Shown: positions 24,748 through 36,711 of the stretch, in pieces | Numbering within the stretch: position 1 is the stretch's first letter | Layout: every line of letters begins with the position of its first letter | The notes under the pieces: model-generated | Databases searched by the model: none | Told to the model about the DNA's origin: nothing | Seen by the model: only the letters and a program-made list of their open reading frames with translations | Position numbers and translations under genes: made by a program | From: Bigelowiella natans CCMP2755 | Lineage: Eukaryota; Cercozoa; Chlorarachniophyceae | Length of the DNA: 64,000 nt | NCBI GenBank assembly: GCA_000320545.1 | Contig: ADNK01002140.1 | Coordinates: 2,501 to 66,500, forward strand | Direction of reading: 5' to 3'

Positions 24748-25931
24748 CTTCGAGTGATGTACATTCCAAGACAGAAACCTGCACAGAGACAACTTATCAT
24801 TCCGAAGTCGATGCCCATAAGCTGGAAGATTAAAGCCAGGATCAAAGGATACCTGTTGCATGATGATGGTAATAATAAAAACGACGGTGAGATTGTCATC
24901 GGCACAACTAAGCACTATTTTTAGCCCATTTGCCATCACCACACACTGCTGCTATTTCAACGAATACGAAGAAGGTGCTGGGACCAGGAATTGCACTATT
25001 ATTATTACATTATGCGCAACTCATGTTTTTAATATGTTTGAGTGACGAACAGAGATGGGACTTCAACCATTTGGTGGGAACTTGAATTGGAAGGCAGCAG
25101 AGTTGTGTCGTCGGTTGCTGGGAGAGCATACACCTCACAGCCATTAATCTGCAGCATGAAAATACTCCAACTCATTCTCTTACAATAGATTTCTCTTAAT
25201 GCAATCGCAACTAAAACGCAAATCTTCGTCGTCATCGCCTTCTTTTTGTTGACTGTCTGTCCCTGTATTGTCGGCCCCTCCTCTCGCTGCTACCTTCATC
25301 TCTTCCATTCCACCATTATTGACTGCAAACTACCTTACTATCATGGCTATACTAACTCTTTGTCACATTTCATCATGGCTTCGCTACACACCCGAAAATA
25401 GGTCCCCAAGTCCCTGCCATTGCGATACGGGACATTGTTTTGCCGAAACCCCCCCCAGCGAGAGACAGCAAGCCGCAGATGACGAGAAATACTACTCCAC
25501 CTAGAACGTATACAACTCCTAGACTGTGAAGAAAGTACATGCTTCCTTGCTCAGTTTCGAGCCGACGACAGTCCTGGGAGATCCTACGAGTGTCGGAAAT
25601 ATTAGGGAGCGATCAGACTCAAAGAAGACAAGAAAGGGGATGGATTAACTAGAGATGAGGAACATTAGGAAGGGATTAGATAGACATACCACAAGAAGGA
25701 AATAAGTCCTGTTAGGATTGCTGAGAAGGGGTCTGAAGCTCGACTAACGAAGATGTTCGTAAACAGCCTCCAAATTTGGAAGGAAAAGACCGTGAAATAG
25801 AGATTGTTGGCAAGAAAGTATCTTGCAAATAGTCCGAGTACTATTCCGATTCCGACGACTGATTATAGAAAAAGAAGCCCACACGCGCCAATCATGTTCC
25901 CAGCTTTGCCCATGATACCTCGCAGCCAGAT

Positions 25932-25989
<58 letters not shown>

Positions 25990-25990
25990 A

Positions 25991-26028
<38 letters not shown>

Positions 26029-26042
26029 GCGCGCACATATAT

Positions 26043-26133
<91 letters not shown>

Positions 26134-26147
26134 TTTGTCATATAATA

Positions 26148-26197
<50 letters not shown>

Positions 26198-26266
26198 GAT
26201 ACCATAGACTAAATACTTCGAAATCAGCGGGATTGATGCCCAGCATTGAGCACATCGGTCCGTCAT
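23222..26266 (-). CDS. Rhomboid-like membrane protein with C-terminal UBA domain (UBAC2-like)
   Basis: Multi-exon gene beginning MTDRCAQCWASIPLISKYL (an alternative upstream ATG at 26413 adds an acidic run). Exons give a membrane segment, then YFTVFSFQIWRLFTNIFVS, the W-R-x-x-T block of rhomboid/derlin folds, several more hydrophobic helices near 25440-25740 and 24780-24870, a cytosolic Gly-rich linker from 24336, and a last exon whose end (EALVRRNGCSRQAALQMLVA) looks like a three-helix UBA. No Gly-Ser catalytic motif is visible in the hydrophobic exons, which fits a pseudoprotease such as UBAC2, an ER protein of ubiquitin-linked quality control and lipid-droplet traffic. The 24336-23959 and 23701-23222 exons join in phase (NVLAERLERRLQ). 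Some middle exons are unresolved. Confidence 0.6.
23768..23889 (+). repeat. Two (TC)n microsatellites in rhomboid-UBA intron
   Basis: (TC)n at 23768-23811 and again at 23850-23889, separated by about 38 bases, all in the last intron. On the sense strand they are (GA)n. Confidence 0.95.
24606..24744 (+). repeat. (GAT)n and (AG)n microsatellites
   Basis: Intronic in the rhomboid-UBA gene: (GAT)n at 24606-24635 and (AG)n at 24701-24744. Confidence 0.95.
25934..26197 (+). repeat. Compound (CT)n-(AC)n-(AT)n-(TC)n array
   Basis: About 260 bases of nearly pure dinucleotide repeats in the first intron of the rhomboid-UBA gene: CT to 25985, AC 25990-26024, alternating AC/AT blocks 26040-26130, then TC 26150-26196. 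Confidence 0.95.
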
Positions 26267-26720
26267 GGATCCGCCACCACCATCTGCCCCTACGAATTTA
26301 ATGATCAGCTCGAGGCGAATCACTCTAATTTTTAGCGAAATGTTGAAATCCATGCATAGCTCTTCTTCTTCTTCTTCTTCTTCTTCTTCTTCTTCCCCTA
26401 CCCTGTCCGCCATTGGCTCCTCCTCGTATCATCGGTTCTGCTCCACTTCCTTCCTCTCCTCTTCTCGCTCCTCCTTTCCTTGTCTTCCACTCGTTATTGC
26501 CGTGCATTCTTTAGTTGCGTCATGGACAATATGGAAAAAAAAATGTACGCTCAAAGAGGTAGTCATTCTCCACAACAGCAACGCAACAATGATGCGATAC
26601 AGCAATGATATAGAGAAAACTGTTAGTAGTTTAGGGGTCGAATCCTCCTTGCCTGCTGAGGAACACATGCAACAACATTAATATTAATGAATTATTAGTG
26701 CACATCTTTCAAGTGTCAAA
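26267..26720. other. Head-to-head promoter region
   Basis: Divergent gap between the rhomboid-UBA gene and the polytopic membrane protein gene. Contains a (CTT)n run at 26362-26395, which would encode Glu repeats if the upstream ATG at 26413 were used. No palindrome-rich island. Confidence 0.5.
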
Positions 26721-26782
26721 ATGAGTTCAGCGACGTTCGTCGGTTACAGCTCCGCTGTAAGTGCATTTTTTGTCCTGAGACA

Positions 26783-29410
26783 ATGCTAATTTGTTGTCTT
26801 TTCAGAGGAAAATCTGGGTCTTATTCTCTGTTAACATTTGTTCCCTCAGAGCCCCCTGCCCGTCCGGCCATGAACCCGCGGTCTTCCCCGCCACGCCATC
26901 TGGTGCGGGAAACGGTGTTTCGGCAGAGTTTGAGCAGAACTAGATTGCTCTTCCTGCGAGATTTATCTATACTGCTGGCGTATGCAGTCGTAGCGACTAT
27001 TTTGATGGACTTCTGCTACCCTCCCAAACTCACGAACCAACCTCGGCCGCTTGGAACCGGATTAGTTGATGGTAACTTGCTTTCCTGCTTTCTAGCTCTC
27101 TTCTATAGATAATCTATGAGTAAATCTTGACCGTTTTCAATTTGTAGGTCTATTATTTACCATCGAATCAAGCTTATTTTATGCCAGTGTAAAGGTGGCT
27201 GCTGCAGGGGATAATAGGGGACGTAATGGCGTTCGAACGCGATTGATAAATGCCATTCTTCTGAGTTCTCTTCTTATTCTCAAATTCATTTCACTCTGGA
27301 ATATACCTCGAAGGCTTCCCATAATCGCTATCTATTTATTCTCCTTCGCGTTCGCAGCCGTCTTCTTTGTGTACTTACTCATCTTCCCACTTTTTGCTCT
27401 ACTTTTGAAATCGAGGGAAAGGATATTGGAAAACTGTGATGCTCTACTGTGCATTTATTGCGTACTTACTTTGAGTGCAGGTTTTCAAGTCTTCATTTAC
27501 CCTTTCAACCGTTCTCTATGGGGAATTATATCCATTATTGCCAGTATAAGTTTTCTTTTTATCCAAATCATCTGCTCTCTCTGCAATAAATTCTTCAATT
27601 TCAACAAAGCTGGGTACATCCTGTGGTCGTCCTTTGCTTCAGCGTTTCTGAGTCGAGGTTGTTCGACTGTAGTCGATGCATTTTGGGGCCAAGTAGAATC
27701 GACAGATTTTGCAGTGTTGAAGACTTTGGTGTTTATAAAGATTTTACTGTCCCTCTTTAGTTGGTTGCTGACACGAATGCTAGAGGGAATTTCTCAATTA
27801 AGGGACTGCGAGCGCTACTATCCACTTCTCTTTTCTCTCCATTTTGCTGAAAGTTTCCTTGTGGCCCTAATATTTACCCAGGGATCACTATCGATTGAAT
27901 TCATAATCTCCCTCGTTGTCCTATTATTGATCAATTTTTGGCGGGATAGTGGGATGGGGCACAAATTGTACGCAGTGTGCTTTCTCAGAACACTAGACCC
28001 TGCCGGGTTGGCTGACTATATGACGCGGTCATTCCGGAAGCACGAGATGGACCATGTGGCTGAGCTATTGGCGCCTCCGATACTCGTAGTTATGATGCTG
28101 ACGGATTCGGTCATTGGTGCGGATGGTTATCAATGGTACAAACCTAGAAGAGATCGGCTTTCCGATGTGATAGCAATTCTTGCATTGACCACGGCAGCAA
28201 AGGCTAGCCAAGCGTATTTTTCCTACAATTTATTTTTGGGGAAGATCAAAGATATCCAGCTGCTCGTTATAGATGCAAACCTGAACGAATACGAGCTTAA
28301 GGAACAGGACGAAGAAGCGACAGCGAAAGGGCTCTCTCAATCTCGGAAAAGGGGAGAGGAGAAAGTAGCGAAAGGAAGTGTGAAATCCTTCAATTCCACC
28401 GACACCTTGACGAAGAATCGGTGAGTAATTAATTAATTTTCCTTTGTAGAACAGGCTTTAATTTATGTGCTCGGCTGCTCTAATCTTAGGCACCAAAATC
28501 GATTTAGACTGAGATACGAAAATAATGGTCTATCGTCGCGGGATCTCGGTTTAGTATCTCAACAAGGAACTTCACGATCGCAGCAACACACCCCAAAAGC
28601 GCTCGCCGAAACACCACGAATGTTACGAGAAACACCACGAAATGATATCGAACGTGGTGAAGGTATTTCTCGAATAAAGAATACAAATGAAGAGGTAACA
28701 TCAAGTTCGGTTGGTGTGAAATCATCAAATGAAATTTGGCGAGGTGGGGGTAGTTTAGCCAAGAGTAAAAGACAGACTGAAATAGAGGAGATGAGAAAAC
28801 GTCAGACGCCATTGACATCCCCAATAAATAAGTTTGTAGCGGCATCTAGTAAAGGAGGGTTTTGTATCGATAGTAGCTCTGATTCACCACTACAAAAGCA
28901 GAAATTAACAAAAGATCGTACCGAATCCAAAACTTCAAGTTGTCCAAATATCCACGAAAATATAAATTGTAAAGAATCTCAACCGAAAATCATACCTAGA
29001 ACAATAAGAAGTGATTCAATAATGGACGTTAAAAAGTCTCAGAAACCGAATAGGAGAGAAGCCAGCCCTAGCACTTTGATGGAATTTTTATCGCTATCAC
29101 GAATAATGAAGGGAATTCTCGGCAGGAAAACAGTTATTTTTTGGATGAAAACTAGAATTTTATTCATGATTTCGATTGCAGTGACATTGACCTCAGTTAG
29201 ACATTTCACTTATCTTCAGCATCAGAATATCAATTAGATCGCTTAGCTTTTACCGATGTGAATACGTACGCGTACTATTGGGGTTATAGAAGCAATCGTC
29301 TTTCTGATTTCGCCGAGATCGTTCGAGACTTTGAAGCGCCGCACATAGGATCTAACAGTCAGGCTGATATATGTTTCTGCCTGCGTCGTAAGTTATCACA
29401 ATACCTGTAA
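26783..29410 (+). CDS. Polytopic membrane protein of unknown family
   Basis: Exons at about 26783-27071, 27148-28420, 28490-29132 and 29201-29410 join in phase (LVDG|LLFTIESS, KNR|HQNRF, GRKT|TFHLSS). The N-terminal half has about ten hydrophobic helices (for example LLFLRDLSILLAYAVVA and LPIIAIYLFSFAFAAVFFVY), then a hydrophilic Ser/Lys/Arg-rich tail of about 250 residues and a C-terminal stretch VNTYAYYWGYRSNRL. I recognise no family. The start is unresolved: an ATG at 26721 with a good donor at 26757 does not splice in frame, so 26783 or an internal Met near 26871 is used. The final codons run through a strong GTAAGT donor-like site at 29389, so the true end may be further downstream. Confidence 0.6.
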
Positions 29411-30886
29411 ATACTATACATCGCATTGTATCATATATGGATCAGCACGTACCTACGCACGTGTGTATCGTCGATGCAATATGCGATGTCTAGCTAGATG
29501 ACCACATAGACGGCCAGGCGATGCGCATCTACTAGCTTGCAAATCCACTAGACATGCAACATGGTGTGCATATGCGCATGTTTAGATGACAAGTTCATGA
29601 TGTCTCGATCGTATCACATATACAACAATAGACATATAATAGTATGTATAATATATAAAATATATATTGTTACATGCTAGCATGTGTTGCTAGATTATTG
29701 GACGACAGATCGTGACAGTGACTCGACATGCAGACCAACTCTGAACAGAAACATTGTTTTATGCATTTATTAGGGACATCTCTGCTGCCTAGATGTGAGT
29801 TGGATGCATTGTTCTGTAATTACGTTTAGCTGTGAAAATGTCACTATCTATCTATGTACGTCACATTGATTTTTAACATGCAATAATCCAGTGTGCTGTG
29901 CAATACTAGAATGCACGGCGGTTTCCAGCTAGCCATCCGCATCTAGCCATCGCGCAGATCGCTGTCAATCGTATCTTATCGCATGTTGTTCGTGTTCCTA
30001 CATGCTAACGCCAAGCTGTGGCAGCGTACTGTCACACATGCTACACCTCATCGACCATGCTAGCATGTGTGCTGCTACACAGCTAGTGTGCGCTGCATGC
30101 ATGATGTGCAGCACACACTGTCCATAGCCGTGCTAGCGTGACGCTGCTGGCATTATAGCTAGATGGGTTTCAGTTGCTGCATGCTATGCTTTTTCGACTG
30201 GCAATGAAACAAGCTAGCAAGATGATACGACGGATATGTAATTGATCAATTAAATTTGTTCAATGGACAATCCTCACACACACAGCCATGTGCAATGCAG
30301 TGGCTACAGCAGCTCTAGAGCTAGCTAGCATGGAGCCAGACGAGTGACAGAGTACTAGTGGTTATTTGCTAGTTTGCGCACGTTTTGCATTGATGACGGC
30401 CGCCGCACACATATATCAACACATCAAGCTAGCAAGTGTGCTTCATGAGTGCACCACGCTGAATGTTGCTGTTTGTCTAAGTGCAAACGAATCATCACGC
30501 GCACAGTGCGCATTGCATCACATCACTGGCATGCATGCGCTAGCTAGCTAGCTAGGACCGTGCCAATGTTCAGACCTGCAGACACCTGTCGCTTGTGCTA
30601 GTGTGTAGAAGGTACAGGTTCGATGCCACAGTAGCGAAGTAGTAGCAGCGCGCGTATGTATGTATGTATGTTGTAACCATAGCATGGAAGGTCTGCGATG
30701 CAGTATTGCTCTCAGCATGCACATTCAATGCATTTACGTCTAATAATATAACGAGCCCTCGTTATGATAATACTTGCACGTGATACGAACAAAAACGCAA
30801 CTGTTTCTAGGTTACACGTCCCAACTGTATAACACCTGCAAGTGAACTAAGAGTATGATAATACTTGCTGAGCTCCAAGACAGTGC
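29411..30886. repeat. Convergent palindrome-rich island
   Basis: Tail-to-tail gap between the polytopic membrane protein and psbP. Strong enrichment of CTAGCTAG, CATGCTAGCATG, TGCATGCATG and GTATGTATG words; a terminal-motif copy lies on the minus strand at 30222-30284. A plus-strand 61-codon open frame at 30366 has no domain. No host gene is supported. Confidence 0.65.
30222..30284 (-). repeat. Dispersed terminal-motif copy 3
   Basis: The reverse complement reads AGGATTGTCCATTGAACAAA followed by TTTAATTGATCAATTACAT and a CCGTC block, matching the motif at 13698 with substitutions. Confidence 0.55.
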
Positions 30887-31981
30887 TTAAGCAAGAGTGA
30901 ACGAGTCGCGGAGACCAAGAGCCTCTTTATCCGTTCCTTTGAACCAACGCTTGTCCCCGACCTGGATGAAAACGATGTAGAGCTGTCCGTTCTTTACTGC
31001 AGCAGAGACAAGCTTGTGGCGTCCACCCTCATCTCCATCAGCGGTACGGGAAAGAAGCTCATAGTTGTAGTATTTGGTTCCCTTCTTATCGGTCCTCTCA
31101 TCAATATCAAGGAGAGACAAAGCAGACACTGAACCAGGCTTGAATCCTCCCTCGGACTTGGTTTCTCCAGTCCAAGCCTGCTTTCCGAAGAGGAAGTCAC
31201 AGGACTTAAGGAACTCCTCAGGCGATCCGAGTTGGTCCACGGAGGTCTATAGAAAATGATAACTGTAAGTCGATATTCTTTTTTTTTAAAAATAAAAGTA
31301 TCACACCTTTCCATCAACTTTCTTTTTGATAATTGCGGCGAAGTTAACAGCATCGAAGTTATCCTGGTAACGCTCAACGATGTTATCGAAGTCGCGCTCA
31401 GTGGAGTAGAGCCACTTGGAAGGGAGGAGGAAGGAGTATTCATCCCTCTTGGTAGGAATGAATCCCTTGCTGTTGGTGACCTTACCAAAGACGTTAGCAG
31501 GATCTCCGTATTCAGCAGAGGCCTTGTTCAGCTGTCCGAAGAGGCCAGCAGCAGCAAAAGTTCCGATTCCAGCCATCGCTCCACGGCGGGCTGACACATA
31601 TGCTAATCAGAACTTCATCAATAAAATTTGAACAGATTTTAACTTACATTCAGCTCCAACGCGGACGTTGCGGCATCCTGCAGTGCGAGGAGCAACCATA
31701 GGTGGTGCCACAGCTCGGGTACGAGCAATTCCAGTGGAAAGATCTGTGAATTCAATCAGGATGAATAAAAAATCTCACACAAAAAATGAACCGCTGCAAC
31801 CCCCCCCCCTCTACAGCACGTCATCATGAGGCCCAGAAGACAAAATTTTCTTACCACCTCCCTGGAATCCAAGGAAGCATAGTCCAGCGAATAGGCCCGC
31901 GTTAAGTGCGAGGGAAGCAGTTAGCTTCCAGTCCTTCTTGGAGGAGGAGGAGAGAGAAGGTTGGCCTAGGGATGCGTACAT
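30887..31981 (-). CDS. PSBP: PsbP, photosystem II oxygen-evolving enhancer protein 2
   Basis: Four exons (31981-31855, 31743-31648, 31590-31307, 31246-30887) splice in phase to 288 residues. The mature part, from about residue 100 (AEYGDPANVFG), has PsbP hallmarks: GFIPTKRDEYSFLLPSKW, and the C-terminal GQLYIVFIQVGDKRWFKGTD ending in DSFTLA. PsbP binds the lumenal side of photosystem II and helps retain calcium and chloride at the manganese cluster. The leader has three parts: a hydrophobic ER-type signal (residues about 19-42), an Arg/Ala/Pro-rich transit peptide, and a twin-arginine lumen signal (SRRGAMAGIGTFAAAGLFG...ASA). This leader implies a plastid within the endomembrane system, i.e. 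a secondary green plastid. Divergent neighbour is MCM4. Confidence 0.95.
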
Positions 31982-32626
31982 TGCTCTTGCGTGCGTATGA
32001 ATGCTGGCTTAAGAGCCCCCCACAAGAACTTGGAAAGCAAAAGAAGCGGAAGCTTTCAAAAAAATAAAAATAGCCTACATTCGATATATTATGACAGGTC
32101 CAAATCCATGTCGCAATTCGAATTAGCCTCTTATCGAGTGATTGGTGCAGATTTTTCTACAGCTACGTAAAAACCTGGAAATCCCCTGCATTTTTCCTGT
32201 TCTGAGAAAAAATGCACTTTTCGGGATTTCCCATGTTGACGAAAAAAATATGTATCTAAAAATAAAATATCGGGGAATTGCCCGCCAAAACAGCAAGTTC
32301 TTCGCGCCACTTTCCTTTCCCGCGCCGAAATGGATGATGTGATGACAGGTTGACGATGTCCTAAAATGCAGTCTAAATTTTGCACAATATGTGAGATATT
32401 CTTGAATTCCCCTTGTTTTTCCTGCAGAAATCACCCAAACAATTGAATACTTGTTTCCCGCCCTTGTATTGGATATTTTGCATTAAATCCCACCACAGGG
32501 AACCTGTACATTCTTCATTTTACCCATTTTGAAGTCATCTGAATATGTCGTATTATAGAAATATGTCGTATCTTAGATTTATCTACTAAATTACAGGTGC
32601 AAGCAAAAATCTTAGTTAAAATCCAA
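31982..32626. promoter_or_regulatory. psbP/MCM4 divergent promoter with E2F-like sites
   Basis: A 645-bp head-to-head region. Three E2F-like sites are visible: GCCCGCCAAAA at 32280-32290 (reverse complement TTTTGGCGGGC), TTTCCCGCGCC at 32316-32326, and TTTCCCGCCC at 32454-32463. E2F/DP factors control S-phase genes including MCMs in animals, plants and algae, so these probably serve MCM4. Site function is inferred from sequence match only. Confidence 0.6.
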
Positions 32627-32820
32627 ATGTCTTCTTCGCCTGTCCGAAGCAGCTCCCCTGGAGGTAGACCACCGCCCTAGCCTTGGCGAAACCGCATATG
32701 CATAGCGAAAAGGGATCCAATTCTATCTATTTTTTGTTTGAACTGTGAAACATGTATCATCAAAATCTTGGGATGAGATTGGCACACGGGAGGGTGGAAC
32801 AGGCTTCGACCGCGTAGTGT

Positions 32821-32858
<38 letters not shown>

Positions 32859-35784
32859 TGTTGCATTCGTCGGATATTGAATGTTGTGTACTCATCGTCA
32901 GCTGTTGCCGACTCCTCCAGTCCTGTTGTATACAATACACCGGGTTCAACACCATCCCGTACACCACGCACACCGCGATCTGTGAGCTCACATGTTCCTC
33001 GTTCCGTGAGCTCTCATATCCCGCGCACTCCAACGTCTGCAACTCCAAGGAGGAGCGAACTCGGTTCTGCGAGTCGTCACCACGTAGTTCCTGTATCCTC
33101 AGGAGGAGATGTACGCAAACTTACTTCCAAGCCTGCGTTGCATTCTCACCTAAATTTTAAACAATCATTTTTAGGAGAAAGTATCCTCCTCCTCCGATCA
33201 TGCAGACCCAGTATCCCGTTCTGTTATCTGGGGGACTACTGTCAGCGTTCAGGATTCGATGAACAAGTTCATGAAATTTTTTGAAGAGCATCTTGATGAA
33301 CGAACAGGGGAGCCCTTGTATCCCCAGCTCCTACGGGAGACCCTTGAAGAAGGTAATTCAATTACTCCTCTGAAATCATATTCAATGCTGAGTTTGCCCC
33401 ATTTTGATCAGATGTGCACCACATCAACTTGAACTGCAAGAACCTCTATGACTACGACATGGACCTATACCGTCAACTTGTATTCTACCCAGCGGAAATC
33501 ATTCCTATTTTTGACATGTGCATCGATCGGATCACCCAGAACCAGTTCCGCGAATTTGCCGAAAATGGAGAACGCGTACAGGTTTGCCTTTGATGAATCT
33601 TTCTCCTGGATTGTTTGCTGGTAATCTAATCATAAACATACATTTTTCTTCATGAAGGTGAGGACATTCAATTTGATCGATGTTAAGAGTATGCGCGAGC
33701 TTGATCCGAAAGACATCGACACTATGGTCGCGATCAAGGGCATGGTGATTCGCTGCAGCGGAATCATTCCGGATATGATGTCTGCATACTTTCAATGCGT
33801 CAATTGTGGCCATTCCGAGGAGGTGCGCAACATTCAATATGCACTACACATTCAAATATGTCTGAGCGATGTTTATACAAACACCACACTTTCCCCTCGA
33901 TTCCGAGTCTTCAACCTCTGTTTTCACGGCAACTAACTATTCAGGTGCATATTGACCGTGGCCGGATTGATGAGCCAACAACTTGCGCAAATTGCAAAGC
34001 TAAACACTCTATGCAAATCATCCACAACCGTTGTCAGTTCTCGGACAAGCAGGTGTTAAAGATTCAAGAGACCCCTGATTCTATTCCACAAGGGGAAACA
34101 CCACACACGGTTACGGTATATGCCTTTGGAGATCTAGTCGACGTTGCGAAGCCGGGAGATCGAGTTGAAATTACCGGCATTTTCAAAGCGGTATTCTTTC
34201 ATTTTCAGCATCTTGTTGTCGCACCACACACACACACACACATGCAAAACTCACCATTGACACTACAAAAGCTGCAATTTCACTTCGTTCTGTTAATTAT
34301 ATTTTTTGTTGTCCACAATTTAGAAAGCCAAGAGAGTGTCTTCCCGTCAGCGTGCTCAGCACTCGCTATTCGATACATACATCGACGTGTTACACATCAA
34401 GAAGACAGTCAAGACGAGATTTGGCGCGGAGGACTCTCGCGCTGAGAAGGAATCTGAATACTACACTTCCTTTGAGGAGTCTGACAACGTAGTATCAATT
34501 TCTGCGGAGCGAAAGAAAGAACTCAAGAAACTCGCAGAGGATCCCGACATTTATCAGAAACTTGCGGGATCAATTGCCCCAAGTATCTTTGAGATGGATA
34601 ACGTGAAAAAGGGCATCTTATGCCAGCTCTTTAGTGGTGCAAATAAGCAGTTCGCCAAGGGGCAGCGCGACGGTTTTCGTGGCGAAATTAACGTGCTTCT
34701 GTGCGGAGATCCTGGAGTATCGAAATCGCAGCTCTTGCAGTACGTTCATAAGCTTGCTCCTCGTGGAATTTACACCTCAGGGAAAGGATCTTCCGCTGTC
34801 GGATTGACGGCATACGTGACAAAGGATCCAATGACTGGGGAGATGGTTCTTGAGAGCGGAGCTCTCGTCCTTAGCGACCGTGGCGTCTGCTGCATTGATG
34901 AATTCGACAAGATGAATGAATCCACACGATCTATCCTCCACGAAGTCATGGAACAACAAACAGTTTCTATTGCAAAGGCAGGCATTGTGTGTACTCTAAA
35001 CGCTCGCACGTCCATCCTCGCGTCAGCAAACCCAGTCGGGTCACGATATGACACGTCTAAGTCCGTCGTGGCAAATATCAACTTGTTGCCTACCATTCTC
35101 TCCCGTTTCGATCTCATTTACCTCATTCTCGACAACCCGAGTGAAGCACATGATCGCAGGCTCGCAAAGCATCTTATCTCAATGTATGCCAAAGAGGGTA
35201 AGGAAAAGGCTAAGGGAACTATCCCAATTGATGTTCTTACAGATTACATTACATACGCTCGTATGAACATTCACCCAAAGATTTCTGAAGAAGCTTCAGA
35301 AGCCCTTGTTACCACTTACGTGAACATGCGAAAGGTCGGCCGAAAAAATGGACAGAGCAATGTTGTGACAGCTACAACAAGGCAACTTGAGTCACTCATC
35401 CGTCTTGCGGAGGCTCTCGCCAAAATGCGACTTTCGGATGTCGTTACCAAAGAGAATGTTGAAGAAGCTGCTCGTTTGATCAATGTTGCAACGCAAACGG
35501 CAGCAACGGATCCCAATACCGGACTTATTGACATGGACCTCATTACAACCGGAACTAGTGCAGGGGATCGCAAGCGTCTGACCGAAATTACAGAAGCAAT
35601 CAAGGAGCTCTTGGATCAGCAGAAGAAGAGAAATTTGTCGTTCGATGATATTTTGAAATCTTTAAACGAGAATAGTGCCGCGGGAGTGAAGAGAAATGAT
35701 CTTCTGAAGATTCTTCCTGCGCTCAAAGATGACGGAATTCTAGTTAACTACGACAAAAGGAAAGAAACAGTCAGGCTAGCGTAA
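32627..35784 (+). CDS. MCM4: MCM4, replicative helicase subunit
   Basis: Seven exons (32627-32663, 32902-33110, 33175-33352, 33412-33581, 33658-33822, 33945-34190, 34324-35784) splice in phase to 821 residues. The N-terminal 110 residues are a Ser/Thr-Pro-rich tail, as in other MCM4 proteins, where it is a DDK/CDK target. The OB-fold region has a C2-C2 zinc finger (CVNCG and CANCK, the two halves split by an intron). The AAA+ domain has Walker A GDPGVSKS (about 463), Walker B CCIDEFDKMN (about 525), and the arginine finger SRFD (about 595). IWGTTVSV and DLYRQLVFYPAEIIPIFD mark MCM4 rather than other paralogues. It acts in the MCM2-7 ring in the nucleus. Intron 1 holds a (GT)n repeat. Confidence 0.97.
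32821..32856 (+). repeat. (GT)n microsatellite in MCM4 intron 1
   Basis: A GT dinucleotide run in the 32664-32901 intron. Confidence 0.95.
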
Positions 35785-36711
35785 GCGATATCGCAGATTT
35801 GTTGAATGTTATATGTGGTTTAACATGCTATCTTGCAATAAGCAACAAGTTCCTTATGTGCTGTTATCATGCAATGAAGGTGCACACGTACATGCGAATC
35901 TGTGTAGTAGCGTTCGCATGCTGTAGCTCGATCTCCGATTATTTTCCCCAAACGCTCTCAGTTGGTGAAAAAGACGCTCGCCGCCAGGCATGCATGCACA
36001 CTATAATATGTCATAGCTTAATGTGTAGAAGCATAAATTCAATGATAATATATGCTTGTACGTGCGTGCCAGATTTCGCAAGAATTGTCATTGTGTAACT
36101 GCGCCTGCATAGCGAGCGCTAGCGTAGAGCGATCGACCGCAATTATGATATCGTGAACTCATCATGTCGCTTACATAATGTTGCCGACTACAACTCTAGA
36201 ACTACCACAACAGACAGCTGTGGGACTCAAAGCGACATCATTGTATAGTCATCGTTGTCTCCGCCGCGCATTACTAAATCATTTCGCAATGCGTCATAGT
36301 CGATGAGTCCGATGGCTTTAATCACAATGCATGCTGCAACGTAACAATGTGTGCATGCTGCTACTTACGGCCAGACAATGCCCATCGCCAAAGCAAGCTA
36401 CGGCTGTATAGTGTCATTATTCACTGTCTTTTATTTATGCTGTATCTAGGTGCATATGTTGGTGGAAGTATATCGTGGACGGTCATTTCCAATGCATGAT
36501 CGCCAAAAGCAAGGTGTACGAATAGTGCTAAAGTGTAACTGTTTTATTTAAAGGCAAATAATAACCTTATGATTTTAGTTGCTTATCCTAGTGGTAGAGA
36601 GTCGATAAATAATACAGTCGCAAGGAGCGTGTTACCCAATAAATTAGTTCATTCCAAAATGTGCTCTCCGTCTTCTCTATTTTAATCTATACGACGGAAT
36701 GATAACCAAAG
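35785..36711. other. Convergent intergenic region, weakly palindrome-rich
   Basis: Tail-to-tail gap between MCM4 and POP5. CATG, TGCATG and GCGAGCGCTAGCG words are present between 35870 and 36480 but CTAG density is lower than in other islands. A frame at 35799-36098 has no domain. No gene is supported. Confidence 0.5.

Noticed and set aside
25744-26255. Arg-Glu and Leu-Ser repeat proteins in several frames
   Set aside because: They are translations of dinucleotide microsatellites in an intron.
30366-30551. 61-codon frame in the psbP-side island
   Set aside because: Composition follows the palindromic repeats; no homologous motif or start context worth reporting as a gene.
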